64,000 bases of DNA from Alphaproteobacteria bacterium (lineage in GTDB: Bacteria > Pseudomonadota > Alphaproteobacteria > UBA8366). The notes under the pieces are model-generated. The model saw nothing but the letters and a program-made list of their open reading frames with translations. It was not told where the DNA came from and made no database searches. A program made the position numbers and the translations under genes. The stretch lies in assembly GCA_021774335.1 (NCBI GenBank), contig JAJFJD010000056.1:62001-126000 (forward strand), read 5' to 3'. Shown in pieces: positions 19,973-28,489 of the stretch. Position 1 is the stretch's first letter. Every line of letters begins with the position of its first letter.

Positions 19973-19978
19973 CGCACC

Positions 19979-20773
19979 ATGCGCACCGATTACGAAACGC
20001 TTAAGCTCGACCGGGTCGAGGACCATATCCTCGTCGTTACGCTCAACCGCCCCGAACGGGCCAACGCCATGAACACACAGATGGGGCTCGACCTGCGCGA
20101 GCTGTGGCGTGATCTGTATGTGGACCAGGAAGACGTGCGCTGCGTCATCATGACCGGCTCCGGGGAGAAAGCCTTCTGTGCCGGCGGCGATCTGAAGGAC
20201 CGCGACGGCATGACCGACGAACAATGGCAGCATCAGCACGCCATCTTCGAGCAGGCCGTGCTGACCATGATGGACGTTCCGCCGCCGATCATCGGTGCAA
20301 TCAACGGCGTCGCTTATGGCGGCGGTACGGAGTTCGTGCTGCTCTGCGATTTCGCCTATGGCGCCAGCCATGCGCGGTTCGCCCTTACCGAAGTGACGCT
20401 GGGCATCATGCCCGGCGCTGCTGCCACGCAGATGTTGCCGCGCGCGGTCGGCATCCGCCGGGCGAAGGAATTCCTGATGTGCGGCGCGCCCTGCTCCGCC
20501 GAAGAAGCGCTGGAATGGGGCATCCTCAACAAGGTCTGCGAACCGGACCAGCTTATGGAAGAGGCCCTGACGACCGCACGACGCATCGCGGCCAACGCCC
20601 CGATCTCGATTCGGCAGGCGAAAAAGTCGCTCAACATGTCGATGCAGACCGACGCCCGGAACGGCTACATGTTCGAGCTAGAGGCCTACAATCGCATGGT
20701 GCCGACCGAGGACCGCCTGGAAGGCATCCGCGCCTTCAACGAGAAGCGGAAGCCGATCTACCGCGGGAAGTAA
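19979..20773 (+). CDS. Enoyl-CoA hydratase/isomerase family protein
   Basis: A 264-residue crotonase-fold enzyme. The oxyanion-hole segments EKAFCAGGDLKDRDG and GAINGVAYGGGTEF are present, followed by LTEVTLGIMPGAAATQMLPR, where the Glu of TEVTLG matches a crotonase catalytic position. It probably hydrates or isomerises a CoA thioester made by the upstream CoA-transferase, with which it forms an operon. The exact reaction cannot be assigned, since the superfamily is diverse. Confidence 0.9.
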   Translation: MRTDYETLKLDRVEDHILVVTLNRPERANAMNTQMGLDLRELWRDLYVDQEDVRCVIMTGSGEKAFCAGGDLKDRDGMTDEQWQHQHAIFEQAVLTMMDVPPPIIGAINGVAYGGGTEFVLLCDFAYGASHARFALTEVTLGIMPGAAATQMLPRAVGIRRAKEFLMCGAPCSAEEALEWGILNKVCEPDQLMEEALTTARRIAANAPISIRQAKKSLNMSMQTDARNGYMFELEAYNRMVPTEDRLEGIRAFNEKRKPIYRGK

Positions 20774-20794
20774 GCGCCGGGCTAGCGGCTACGC

Positions 20795-21421
20795 TTACTC
20801 TATCGCGCGAAGGAACGGCGCATCCGCCTCGGAATCGAGGAAGTCCCGCAGCTCGGGCGATACCGGCGCGCCCGCCGCTACCAATAGGCGAGCGACATCC
20901 GGTTGTGTCCGGGGAACCCCCTTTTTGTTTTCCTTCCACCCATGCACCGCCCAGCCGAGCGGCGACCCGTCATGCTCGGTGTCATGCAATTGGATTTCGG
21001 CACCGGCCTTGATCAAGGCCTCGGCAAGTCGCGTCAATCCGTGCATCGACGTCCAATGCAGCGCCGTCGCGCCAAACAAACCCCGCGCGGTCACGTCAGC
21101 GCCTGCATCGACTAGCCGCAAGCCAACATCCTCGACCAGCAGGCTTGCCGCGCCGATCAACGGGGTGTCGCCATGGTATTCATGTGGCGTATCGATTGCG
21201 GCACCCGCCGCCAACAGAGCCTCTGCCATCGGCAACGCAACCGCCGCGTCAACCACGCCGTTGAATACCATGTCACAGACATACTGCAGCGGGACCGAAG
21301 GGTTATTGCCATTTGGTCCCCAGCGGATGATCGCATTGGCGAGTGCCGGGTCCGCATCGAGCCGCGCCCGCAGGTCTCCAAGATCACCCTGTTCGATGGC
21401 GCGCTGAACCGGTGTCGTCAT
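20795..21421 (-). CDS. Ankyrin-repeat protein
   Basis: A 208-residue protein made of about five ankyrin repeats. Repeat units are seen in ARLDADPALAN, AEALLAAGAAIDTPHEYHGDTPLIGA, RLVDAGADVTARGLFGATALHW, EALIKAGAEIQLHDTEHDGSPLGWA and ARLLVAAGAPV. There is no signal peptide, so a cytoplasmic protein-protein interaction role is inferred; the partner is unknown. It diverges from the TauD-like gene across a 193-base region containing a 16-bp palindrome. Confidence 0.88.
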   Translation of the reverse strand: MTTPVQRAIEQGDLGDLRARLDADPALANAIIRWGPNGNNPSVPLQYVCDMVFNGVVDAAVALPMAEALLAAGAAIDTPHEYHGDTPLIGAASLLVEDVGLRLVDAGADVTARGLFGATALHWTSMHGLTRLAEALIKAGAEIQLHDTEHDGSPLGWAVHGWKENKKGVPRTQPDVARLLVAAGAPVSPELRDFLDSEADAPFLRAIE

Positions 21422-21551
21422 GGCAAGGTTTCCTCCATTTGGCCGTGGCGCATCCTACCATGCCGATGTTTCAATTCCTCGCGATTGCGACTGCCTGTAT
21501 TGCGCGTTGGCGTCATCAGCACTTGCAGGATGGGCCTTGCTGGAACATTAT

Positions 21552-21567
21552 ATTTGTCCGGACAAAT
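21552..21567. promoter_or_regulatory. Perfect 16-bp palindrome, likely operator
   Basis: ATTTGTCCGGACAAAT is a perfect palindrome in the intergenic region between the ankyrin gene and the TauD-like gene, 47 bases before the latter's start. TATATT-like promoter bases overlap its left edge. The TTGTCCGGACAA core resembles sites of GntR/FadR-type regulators. No such regulator is encoded in this window. Confidence 0.5.
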
Positions 21568-21614
21568 TGGCTAACCCGACGCATGCGCGACGGTAATACG
21601 AGGCGATCGCACGA

Positions 21615-22454
21615 ATGAAAACACGGCCCTTGGAAAATTTCGGTGTCGAAGTGTCAGACATCGACCTGGCACGCGACCACGACCCTGCGACAGTGGATGC
21701 ACTGCGTTGGCTATGGGCCGAACACGGCCTGTTGCTGTTCCGCGACCAAACGCTCGAAGAGAAAGACATCGTCGACTTCAGCGCCCTATTCGGCGCGCTG
21801 GAAATCCACGTTCGCGAGGAATACCTGGCGCCGGATCATCCGGAGCTCCTCATCGTCTCGAACCTGAAGAAAAACGGCGAACCAATTGGAATCCTGTCCG
21901 ATCACGAGGTGGGCTGGCACCACGATCAAATCTACCGAAAGCACCCGGCGGTCGGCTCTCTGCTCTATAGCGTCAAGATTCCGCCGAGCGGCGGCAACAC
22001 TGGATTCTGCGATTTAGCCGCCGCCTACGCCGCCCTGCCCGACAACCGAAAGGCATCGCTCGAAGGTCTGCGCGCGATGCACTCCTATGCCTATTTCAAC
22101 AAACGGTGGAGCGAGCCGACCAACGACCAACAGACCGCGATGACGCCGGACATTACGCACCCGTTGATCCGCACCCACCCAATCAGCAGCAAAAAGGCAA
22201 TCTATGCCGATCCGGGCATGACCGCCGGCATCGAGGGCATGCCGGAGGATGAGTCCGCGGAATTGTTGCAAGGCCTATACGAATGGTGCCTGCAGCCACG
22301 TTTCATGTACGACCACGAATGGCAGCTCGGCGACGCACTGATGTGGGATAACGCCTCCACGATGCACCGCCGCGGCGAATTCGATCCAACGGCTGAACGC
22401 TTGATGAAACGGACGACGATCCTGCCCCGGGCGGATTTGGCGGTTCCGTTCTAG
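21615..22454 (+). CDS. TauD/TfdA-family 2-oxoglutarate dioxygenase
   Basis: A 279-residue Fe(II)/2-oxoglutarate oxygenase. The metal-binding HxD is in GWHHDQIYRKHP, the distal His in NASTMHRRGEFD, and the 2-oxoglutarate-binding Arg in the RLMKRTTIL tail. The family hydroxylates sulfonates, aryloxy acids, carnitine precursors and other small acids, often leading to cleavage. With two MFS carriers downstream and the CoA-transferase/hydratase pair upstream, a role in catabolism of an imported small acid is inferred. Confidence 0.9.
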   Translation: MKTRPLENFGVEVSDIDLARDHDPATVDALRWLWAEHGLLLFRDQTLEEKDIVDFSALFGALEIHVREEYLAPDHPELLIVSNLKKNGEPIGILSDHEVGWHHDQIYRKHPAVGSLLYSVKIPPSGGNTGFCDLAAAYAALPDNRKASLEGLRAMHSYAYFNKRWSEPTNDQQTAMTPDITHPLIRTHPISSKKAIYADPGMTAGIEGMPEDESAELLQGLYEWCLQPRFMYDHEWQLGDALMWDNASTMHRRGEFDPTAERLMKRTTILPRADLAVPF

Positions 22455-22476
22455 CGGAGGCGTTGCGACTATGGAA

Positions 22477-22492
22477 TCCCGCTTTCGCGGGA
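22477..22492. repeat. Small hairpin, possible terminator or intergenic repeat
   Basis: TCCCGC-TTTC-GCGGGA forms a six-bp stem with a four-base loop, followed by AAACCGTTT. It lies between the TauD-like stop and the first MFS gene. Hairpins of this exact wording recur as intergenic repeats in many proteobacterial genomes, so it may be a mobile small repeat rather than a dedicated terminator. Confidence 0.4.
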
Positions 22493-22534
22493 AACCGTTT
22501 GCTTCACCCCTAGGGCCACGCTAAGCACGGATCG

Positions 22535-23794
22535 TTGGCCCTTGCTCCCCGCATCGAAACAGTCGAACCAAATCGTCAATTGCGCGACCTCCTGACTCCC
22601 ACCGTGCTGATCCCCCTGCTCGCGATGCTGGCGATCCAGTCGCTGATGTCGATGGCGGATTTCGCGGTGCCGGTGCTTGCACCGGAAGCAGCCGTGGACA
22701 TCGGCGTCGCGGCGACGCTGATCGGCACGTGGGTCGCCGGGCTATACGGTGCTGCCATGGTGAGCGGGCTGGCCGCCGGCCCCTGGGTGCAGCGCTACGG
22801 CGCGATCCGGGTGAGCCAGGCGGCATTGGTCCTGTCCGCTGCCGGTCTCGGCCTGTTCGTCCTGGCGCACCCCGCCACGGCCATGCTGAGTGCGATTTGC
22901 CTTGGCGTCGCCTACGGCACCGCCAATCCGGCAAGTTCGGGCGTGCTCGCGCGGCATACGCCGGCCCGGTGGCGCGCTTTTGTCTTCTCTGTCAAACAAT
23001 CCGGTGTGACCCTGGGCGGCGCGCTCGCCGGTGCCATTACCCCGGTCCTGGCGGCCTGGTATGGCTGGCAGGCCGCCACGTTGATCCTGGCCGCTGTTTT
23101 GGTTCTCTTGGCCCTGCTCGTTCAACCGACGCGAACACGGATCGACATCCCGAGCGATCCCGGCACGCCCCGGTCCAAAGTATCGATCATGGCGCCCATT
23201 CGGCTAATCCTGGCGCACCGTCTGTTACGTTGGCTAACCGTCGCCGCGGTGCTGTACTCCGGCGTCCAGGTTTGCCTGTTTTCGTTTCTGGTCGTGTATT
23301 TGACCGGCGCGGTGGGCATGCCGCTGACCATCGCCGGCTTTGCTTACGCCGCCTTTCAGAGCGGTGGAATCGCCGGCCGCATCTTCTGGGGCGGCATCGC
23401 GGGGGGCGTCGTATCCGCCCGCGCGCTTCTGATCCTACTCGGCCTCACCACGGCTTGTCTCCTGATCGTAATCGCGCTCTTCGCCCAACTTTGGCCGATT
23501 GCCATCGTGTTCGTTCTCTCGGTGGTCCTCGGCGGCTGCGCACTCGGCTGGAACGGGCTTTATATGTCGGAAGTCGCCCGTTTGGCGCCGGACGGCCGCA
23601 TCGGCGAGGCCACCGGCGGGGCGCAGTTCTTTTTCTTTGCCGGGGCGATGGTGGTGCCGCCCGCCTTCGGTTTGCTGGTCGATCTGTCGGGCGGCTACGA
23701 TATCCCCTTCACCGTGATCGCCGTGATGTCCGTTTGCGCCAGCACCGCCGTGGCACTCGCCAACGATCCGGCCCCCGAACCCCAGGAAGGATGA
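22535..23794 (+). CDS. MFS transporter, first of a tandem pair
   Basis: A 419-residue major facilitator with 12 predicted membrane helices. The first block starts at LIPLLAMLAIQSLMSMADFA and the inter-half loop is around TRTRIDIPSDPGTPRSK. The best start is TTG at 22535 with ACGGA upstream; no ATG is well placed. It shares the segments RWRAFVFSVKQ and QPTRTR with the next gene, so the two are paralogues. Its stop overlaps the next start. Substrate unknown; an organic acid is plausible from the neighbours. Confidence 0.88.
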   Translation: MALAPRIETVEPNRQLRDLLTPTVLIPLLAMLAIQSLMSMADFAVPVLAPEAAVDIGVAATLIGTWVAGLYGAAMVSGLAAGPWVQRYGAIRVSQAALVLSAAGLGLFVLAHPATAMLSAICLGVAYGTANPASSGVLARHTPARWRAFVFSVKQSGVTLGGALAGAITPVLAAWYGWQAATLILAAVLVLLALLVQPTRTRIDIPSDPGTPRSKVSIMAPIRLILAHRLLRWLTVAAVLYSGVQVCLFSFLVVYLTGAVGMPLTIAGFAYAAFQSGGIAGRIFWGGIAGGVVSARALLILLGLTTACLLIVIALFAQLWPIAIVFVLSVVLGGCALGWNGLYMSEVARLAPDGRIGEATGGAQFFFFAGAMVVPPAFGLLVDLSGGYDIPFTVIAVMSVCASTAVALANDPAPEPQEG

Positions 23795-24999
23795 TGCGGG
23801 ACCTCCTTCGCAGCGACGCAAAGATCGCGCTGCCGACCATGTTCGCGGCGCAGTCGATCATGACCATGGCGGCCTATGCAATCCCGGTCGTGGCCCCGGC
23901 AGCGGCACCGGACATCGGCATTCCCACGGTCTATGTCGGCGGTTTCACATCCCTCGTCTATCTGATCGCCATGATCGGCGGATTGTTTGCGGGCCCATTG
24001 GTGATCCGCTTCGGCACGGTTCGCGTCATGCAGACCCTGCTGCTTTTTACCGCGATCGGAACCGCCGCCTTCAATCTCGGCACAATCGCCACGGCAGTGT
24101 TTTGCGCTATCGCCATCGGGATGGCGAACGGGCCGATGAATCCCGCCGGATCACACGTGCTCGCCCGTACCACACCGCCGCGCTGGCGCGCCTTCGTCTT
24201 CTCGGCGAAGCAATGCGCGACCCCGATGGGTGGCGTCCTGGCCGGTGTGGTGGTGCCCGCCCTCTTGCTCGCTTACGACTGGAAAGTGGCCATCGGCTCA
24301 GTCGCAGTCGCGTCGGTCGCGGTGATGATGCTCATCCAGCCGACGCGGACCCGGTTGGACGTCGACCGTGACCGGACACACCCAATCGGCACCGGAAGCT
24401 TCGTGAAGCCGCTGCGCATCGCGGTGAGCCGCCCCGATCTGCGCGCGCTCGCCGTCATGGGATTTATCTACGCGGGGGCACAGGTGACCTTCGCATCCTA
24501 TTTCGTGGTCTTCTTGACCGAGCGGGTCGCCCTGTCGATCGCCAGCGCCGGGCTCCTCTATGCCATCTTCAGCGGCTGCGGCATTCCGATACGCCTGTTC
24601 TGGGGCATCATCGCCGAACGCGTGCTGAGTTCACGAACGATCCTGATCTTGACCGGCGTCTGCATGGCCATTGGGTTCGCGCTGACAGCACAATTCGAGT
24701 CCGCATGGCCTTTCGCGGCTTTGAGCGCGGTTACCGCCCTGCTGGGATTGAGCGCCAACGGCTGGGTCGGGCTGTTCTTTTCCGAGATCGTCCGCCTCGT
24801 CCCCGATGACCAGGCCGGCGAGGCAAGCGGCGGCGGTCAGTTCTTCACCTATGGCGGCATCATGACCATGCCGCTCATCTTCGGCGGCATCGTCGCGGGC
24901 ACCGGAGAATACTATTGGGCATTCTATCTGCTGGCCGTGCTCTGCTTTGTCGGCGCGCTCCAGCTCCTTCTCACGCGTCCGCAGCCAGCGCCCACCTAA
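23791..24999 (+). CDS. MFS transporter, second of a tandem pair
   Basis: A 402-residue major facilitator beginning at MMRDLLRSDAKIALP. The ATG at 23791 overlaps the previous stop (ATGATG) and follows a GGAAGG ribosome site. The open frame extends to 22729 upstream, but that part is only the shadow of the first transporter. RWRAFVFSAKQ, QPTRTRLDVD and the helices around GFIYAGAQVTFASYF match the upstream copy. The pair may form a heterodimeric carrier or handle related substrates. It ends three bases from the convergent aspartate dehydrogenase gene. Confidence 0.9.
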   Translation: MMRDLLRSDAKIALPTMFAAQSIMTMAAYAIPVVAPAAAPDIGIPTVYVGGFTSLVYLIAMIGGLFAGPLVIRFGTVRVMQTLLLFTAIGTAAFNLGTIATAVFCAIAIGMANGPMNPAGSHVLARTTPPRWRAFVFSAKQCATPMGGVLAGVVVPALLLAYDWKVAIGSVAVASVAVMMLIQPTRTRLDVDRDRTHPIGTGSFVKPLRIAVSRPDLRALAVMGFIYAGAQVTFASYFVVFLTERVALSIASAGLLYAIFSGCGIPIRLFWGIIAERVLSSRTILILTGVCMAIGFALTAQFESAWPFAALSAVTALLGLSANGWVGLFFSEIVRLVPDDQAGEASGGGQFFTYGGIMTMPLIFGGIVAGTGEYYWAFYLLAVLCFVGALQLLLTRPQPAPT

Positions 25000-25002
25000 A
25001 TG

Positions 25003-25824
25003 CTAAGTCCCGACGCGCAGGGTGCTGGTCAATCCGCGCAACGTCGCAATGACGCTCAACGGTGTCAGCAGGCCGGTTGCCGGATTGTCGGGCGTCGGGA
25101 TGCCCTCGATCACCATGGTGAAACGGGTCGAGGTCGCATCCACCGTGATCGTGTGCTTGTTACGCGGCTGGTCGGGGTCGGCCCAAATCTCGATCGTCGT
25201 TTCATCGGGCCCGATACCGGCCATACTGAGCGCCGCGGCGACATTGACGTTGGCCGGGAACCCCACGGCCGCGTCGCGTGCCGATCCTTTGAAAATCTGC
25301 AGCGGCTCCGTCAGGTTGCTGACGTCGATGCCGTGCTCCGCGAGATAGGGCGCATCCTTGACGCTTTTCGGCGGCTTTTCCGTTTTCATGGTGACCGAGT
25401 TGATGCCGCCTTCCGCCGCACCACGGACCGCGTCGAATCCGACCAGCGCACCGGTCGGCACGATGATGCGGGCGCCGGTCTCCGCCGCGCGCTTTTCGAG
25501 ATGTGGACGCGACAACAGGGCGGCACAGGACAGCGGCATGAAAATCTTGCCGGCTTCGATCGCCGACTCCGCGATGGCATCGAATACCGCCGCCGGTGCA
25601 CATTCAATGACCACGTCGGCGAGGCCCGCCAAGTCGCCCAGGCCCACTACCGGCGGCGGCGTTTTGAAGTCCGCCACACGCTCGGCCGCCGCCTCGCGGT
25701 TGTTGGCGGAAACGGCGGTCAGGGTCAGGCCGGGAATGCCATCGTCCAGCGCGCGGGCAACCTTTAATCCAATCGCGCCCAAGCCGCCGAGTGCCACGCG
25801 ATAACCCGCTCCGTTGGCGTTCAT
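25003..25824 (-). CDS. L-aspartate dehydrogenase family protein
   Basis: A 273-residue NAD(P)-dependent enzyme. The Rossmann start is ALGGLGAIGLKVARAL, and the C-terminal domain contains IFKGSARDAAVGFPANVNVAA, a signature of aspartate dehydrogenase (NadX-like). That family oxidises L-aspartate to iminoaspartate, used in NAD synthesis or amino-acid catabolism. It is not next to nadA or nadC here. The relation with the neighbouring transporters and CoA-transferase suggests a catabolic role, but this is only inference. Confidence 0.85.
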   Translation of the reverse strand: MNANGAGYRVALGGLGAIGLKVARALDDGIPGLTLTAVSANNREAAAERVADFKTPPPVVGLGDLAGLADVVIECAPAAVFDAIAESAIEAGKIFMPLSCAALLSRPHLEKRAAETGARIIVPTGALVGFDAVRGAAEGGINSVTMKTEKPPKSVKDAPYLAEHGIDVSNLTEPLQIFKGSARDAAVGFPANVNVAAALSMAGIGPDETTIEIWADPDQPRNKHTITVDATSTRFTMVIEGIPTPDNPATGLLTPLSVIATLRGLTSTLRVGT

Positions 25825-25902
25825 GCCATTCTCCTGATTGATTTACAGTATATGATACCGATATGAGGGTGATAACATTACCCGCGAAAAGGCTGATATT
25901 CC

Positions 25903-26187
25903 ATGCTAACGCCGATCCGCAATTCCTGTCTTGCCGCCGCGCTGTTTGCGGTTGTCGCGTTGCCCGCCAACGCCGCCGACAAAAAAGACGATCCGTCGCG
26001 TCTTGCCGCCGAGGGATTGGACAAGATGGTGCGTGCGCTTGAATCCTTGATGCGATCGATCCCGCAATACGAAACACCCGAGATCACCGAGGACGGAGAC
26101 ATCATCATCCGCCGCAAAAAGGGAACTGGGCCGCATCGGATGCCCAAGCCCGGCACTGACGAGCCGCCGCGCGGCAAGACGATCTAA
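25903..26187 (+). CDS. Small exported protein of unknown function
   Basis: A 94-residue protein with a clear Sec signal peptide (SCLAAALFAVVALPANA, cleavage before ADKK). The mature part is charged. It has a short helix (LAAEGLDKMVRALESLMRSI) and ends in a basic, Pro-rich tail with a DGDIIIRRKKGT strand. I do not recognise a characterised family, although small proteins of this shape are seen in other Alphaproteobacteria. It lies 20 bases before the HD-domain gene and may be co-transcribed with it. Confidence 0.75.
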   Translation: MLTPIRNSCLAAALFAVVALPANAADKKDDPSRLAAEGLDKMVRALESLMRSIPQYETPEITEDGDIIIRRKKGTGPHRMPKPGTDEPPRGKTI

Positions 26188-26207
26188 TTCGAAGGTTGTA
26201 GACCGAT

Positions 26208-26792
26208 ATGGCAGCACGCGCTTGGCAGCGGATGTTGAGCGGGCGTCGGCTCGATCTGCTCGATCCTTCCCCGCTCGATGTCGAGATCGAAGATATCGCG
26301 CATGGCCTGGCGCGGGTCGCGCGGTGGAACGGACAGACCGCCGGGCGGTCGGCTTTCTCGGTCGCCCAGCATTCCCTCCTCGTAGACGAACTCTGCGGCT
26401 TCATCGATCCCAAGCTCGCCCCGGAGTGGCGGCTGGCGGCGCTGCTGCATGACGCGCCGGAATATGTGATCGGCGATCTGATCTCACCGTTCAAGGCGGC
26501 GGTTGGGCTCGACTACAAGTCGCTCGAGAACAAACTCCTGGCGGCCATCCACATTCGCTTCGGGCTGCCGGCAACGCTGCCGGCGAAAGTGTCCAAGCTG
26601 ATCAAGCGTGCCGACCGCATGTCGGCCTTCCTCGAAGCTGTACAGCTTGCCGGATTCACCGAAGCCGAGGCGCGGCGCTTTTTCGGCCGGTATCAACGTC
26701 TCCCCAAGATCCTACTGACGCCCGTCCCCGCAGTAACCGTGAAAGCGCGGTTCGTACACCGGTTCAAAAGCCTGTCGCCGGGTAAGACCTAA
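26208..26792 (+). CDS. HD-domain phosphohydrolase, YfbR-like
   Basis: A 194-residue HD-fold protein. The metal-binding residues are visible in FSVAQHSLLVDEL (first His), LLHDAPEYVIGDLISPFK (His-Asp) and a later Asp in KRADRMSAF. The close match to the YfbR group suggests a 5'-deoxynucleotidase or related nucleotide phosphatase. Its stop overlaps by four bases, tail to tail, with the convergent TauE/SafE gene. Confidence 0.85.
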   Translation: MAARAWQRMLSGRRLDLLDPSPLDVEIEDIAHGLARVARWNGQTAGRSAFSVAQHSLLVDELCGFIDPKLAPEWRLAALLHDAPEYVIGDLISPFKAAVGLDYKSLENKLLAAIHIRFGLPATLPAKVSKLIKRADRMSAFLEAVQLAGFTEAEARRFFGRYQRLPKILLTPVPAVTVKARFVHRFKSLSPGKT

Positions 26793-27541
26793 AACAGTCC
26801 CTTCCGGATCAGGTTCAATCCGATCACGACGAGGGCGACCATGAGAATGCGCTCGAAGCTATCCTGCGAGATGCGGTCGCGAATCCATTTGCCGAATACC
26901 ATTCCCGCCAAGACCGGCACCAGACCCAACGCCGAAAAGCCAACTTCACGCCACCCAAGGACATCATTGAGGATCAGACTGGCATAGAGCGGTGTCGTCC
27001 CACACAGGGCGATCAACGCAAGCAGACTGATCAGCAAATCCTTTGGGAGACGCAACGCGGCCGAATACACAATCGTCAACGCCAACATCCCCGCGACACC
27101 GCCGAAGATACCGCACACGGCACCGGCAACGGGGTTGAGCCAGTGCTGGGTCTTCACTGGGATCATAATGCGCCCCACGAGAAGCTGCACCGCGCAGATC
27201 ACGATAACGACGATCCCCATTACCAGAGACATCGCCCGAGGATCGGCGTTGGCGAGTACCTGTGCGCCGCCGAACACGAAAATGCACAAGCAAAAGAGAA
27301 ATGGCCAAAACCGCCGGAACGCGTCGCGATAAAGACCGCCCTGAAAACCCTGCCAGACGTTCGAGACAACGACCGGCACGATCAGGATCGCCACCGCGAG
27401 CGCAGGATCGAGCACCATCGCAACGGTCGGTACCGCTACCATCGGCAACCCCGCGCCGATCACGCCCTTGACGGTACCGGCCACCAGAAAGGCACAAAAG
27501 ATTGCCGCCAACGCGAAAGTGGAAAGTCCAAGATCGATCAT
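26789..27541 (-). CDS. TauE/SafE-family anion exporter, copy 2 of a tandem pair
   Basis: A 250-residue membrane protein with about eight helices. The family start is FLVAGTVKGVIGAGLPMVAV and the middle repeat is VCGIFGGVAGM. TauE/SafE proteins are proposed to export sulfite, sulfoacetate or other small oxyanions. It lies 25 bases downstream of a second, paralogous copy on the same strand. With TauD-like and sulfatase genes elsewhere in the window, a role in sulfur-anion export is plausible but not shown. Confidence 0.88.
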   Translation of the reverse strand: MIDLGLSTFALAAIFCAFLVAGTVKGVIGAGLPMVAVPTVAMVLDPALAVAILIVPVVVSNVWQGFQGGLYRDAFRRFWPFLFCLCIFVFGGAQVLANADPRAMSLVMGIVVIVICAVQLLVGRIMIPVKTQHWLNPVAGAVCGIFGGVAGMLALTIVYSAALRLPKDLLISLLALIALCGTTPLYASLILNDVLGWREVGFSALGLVPVLAGMVFGKWIRDRISQDSFERILMVALVVIGLNLIRKGLF

Positions 27542-27566
27542 GGCATCATCCGGAGTGCATACCGCC

Positions 27567-28322
27567 TCACACCATGAATCCTTTTCGGATCATGTTCGCG
27601 CCGATTAGAATCAGCATGATCAACACGGCTTTGCGGAAGAGTTCCGGCGATACTTTCTTGCGAACCCATTGTCCCCCGACGACGCCGAACAGGATCATAA
27701 CGGATGCCGCAGTCGAGCCGATCAACTCCTCGACGCCAAGTTCGCCGCTCACCGCCAGCCCGCCGAAGAATGGAATGCCGGCGATCAGATAGAACAAGGC
27801 GATCGCGCCGACAAACTGATCCTTGGAAACCCGCAGCGCCACCAGATAGATCACCATGAAAGGACCTAGGAAGCTCGAAATGCCGCCAAGCATGCCGGAA
27901 CACAGCCCCACGATTGGCGTGACCCAAGGTTCGAAGCCGTGTGGCACGGATAGCCGCAACGGAAAGAGCTGGCTGACCGACACGAAAATGACCAGCACCC
28001 CGACCATCGCGGTTAATGTTGCCGCATCCATCCTTGTCAAGAACGACACGCCGATAGCGACACCAAGAATTGCCAGCGGATAGGCGGTCCAGAACCGCTT
28101 GAACGCCCCCATCAAGTATCCGCTTTGGATCACCTGCCACAGGTTCACGGCAAAGGTCGGGACGACCATATAGGCCATCGCCGTGACTGGCCCCATCGTT
28201 CCCGCGAGTAATGGAATGCTGACCAGGGGCAATCCGATGCCCAGCACGCCCTTCACGCCGCCGCTCAATACATACACAAGCGCCACATAGAGCAGCGTCT
28301 CAAAGGTCGGCTCAAAGCTCAT
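27567..28322 (-). CDS. TauE/SafE-family anion exporter, copy 1 of a tandem pair
   Basis: A 251-residue membrane protein paralogous to its downstream neighbour. It begins with LSGGVKGVLGIGLPLVSIPLL and has a second family repeat at LCSGMLGGISSFLGPFM. About eight membrane helices are expected. Expression probably starts in the 167-base divergent region shared with the Rieske ferredoxin gene. The substrate is unknown; sulfur oxyanions are the family's best-supported cargo. Confidence 0.88.
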   Translation of the reverse strand: MSFEPTFETLLYVALVYVLSGGVKGVLGIGLPLVSIPLLAGTMGPVTAMAYMVVPTFAVNLWQVIQSGYLMGAFKRFWTAYPLAILGVAIGVSFLTRMDAATLTAMVGVLVIFVSVSQLFPLRLSVPHGFEPWVTPIVGLCSGMLGGISSFLGPFMVIYLVALRVSKDQFVGAIALFYLIAGIPFFGGLAVSGELGVEELIGSTAASVMILFGVVGGQWVRKKVSPELFRKAVLIMLILIGANMIRKGFMV

Positions 28323-28489
28323 TCGGGATTGGATCGATGTGTTGTCGACGGAATGGCCCTACCGCGGCAGCGGCGGAACGCCAAATTACACTGGAGACGC
28401 TAATCCGGGAACTCTATATATAAATTCAGTTTTTGGCTTACAGCGGTTCCGGTCTTCGGGGCCTTTCAATTAGGGGACGGAAAAGAACC

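Noticed and set aside
18875..20371. Long 498-residue open frame antisense to the CoA-transferase and enoyl-CoA hydratase genes
   Set aside because: It runs opposite two well-supported genes and shows no family motif; its length is explained by high G+C content with few stop codons.
22729..23790. Upstream extension of the second MFS frame
   Set aside because: The Arg-rich composition shows it is the out-of-frame shadow of the first MFS gene; the real start is at 23791.
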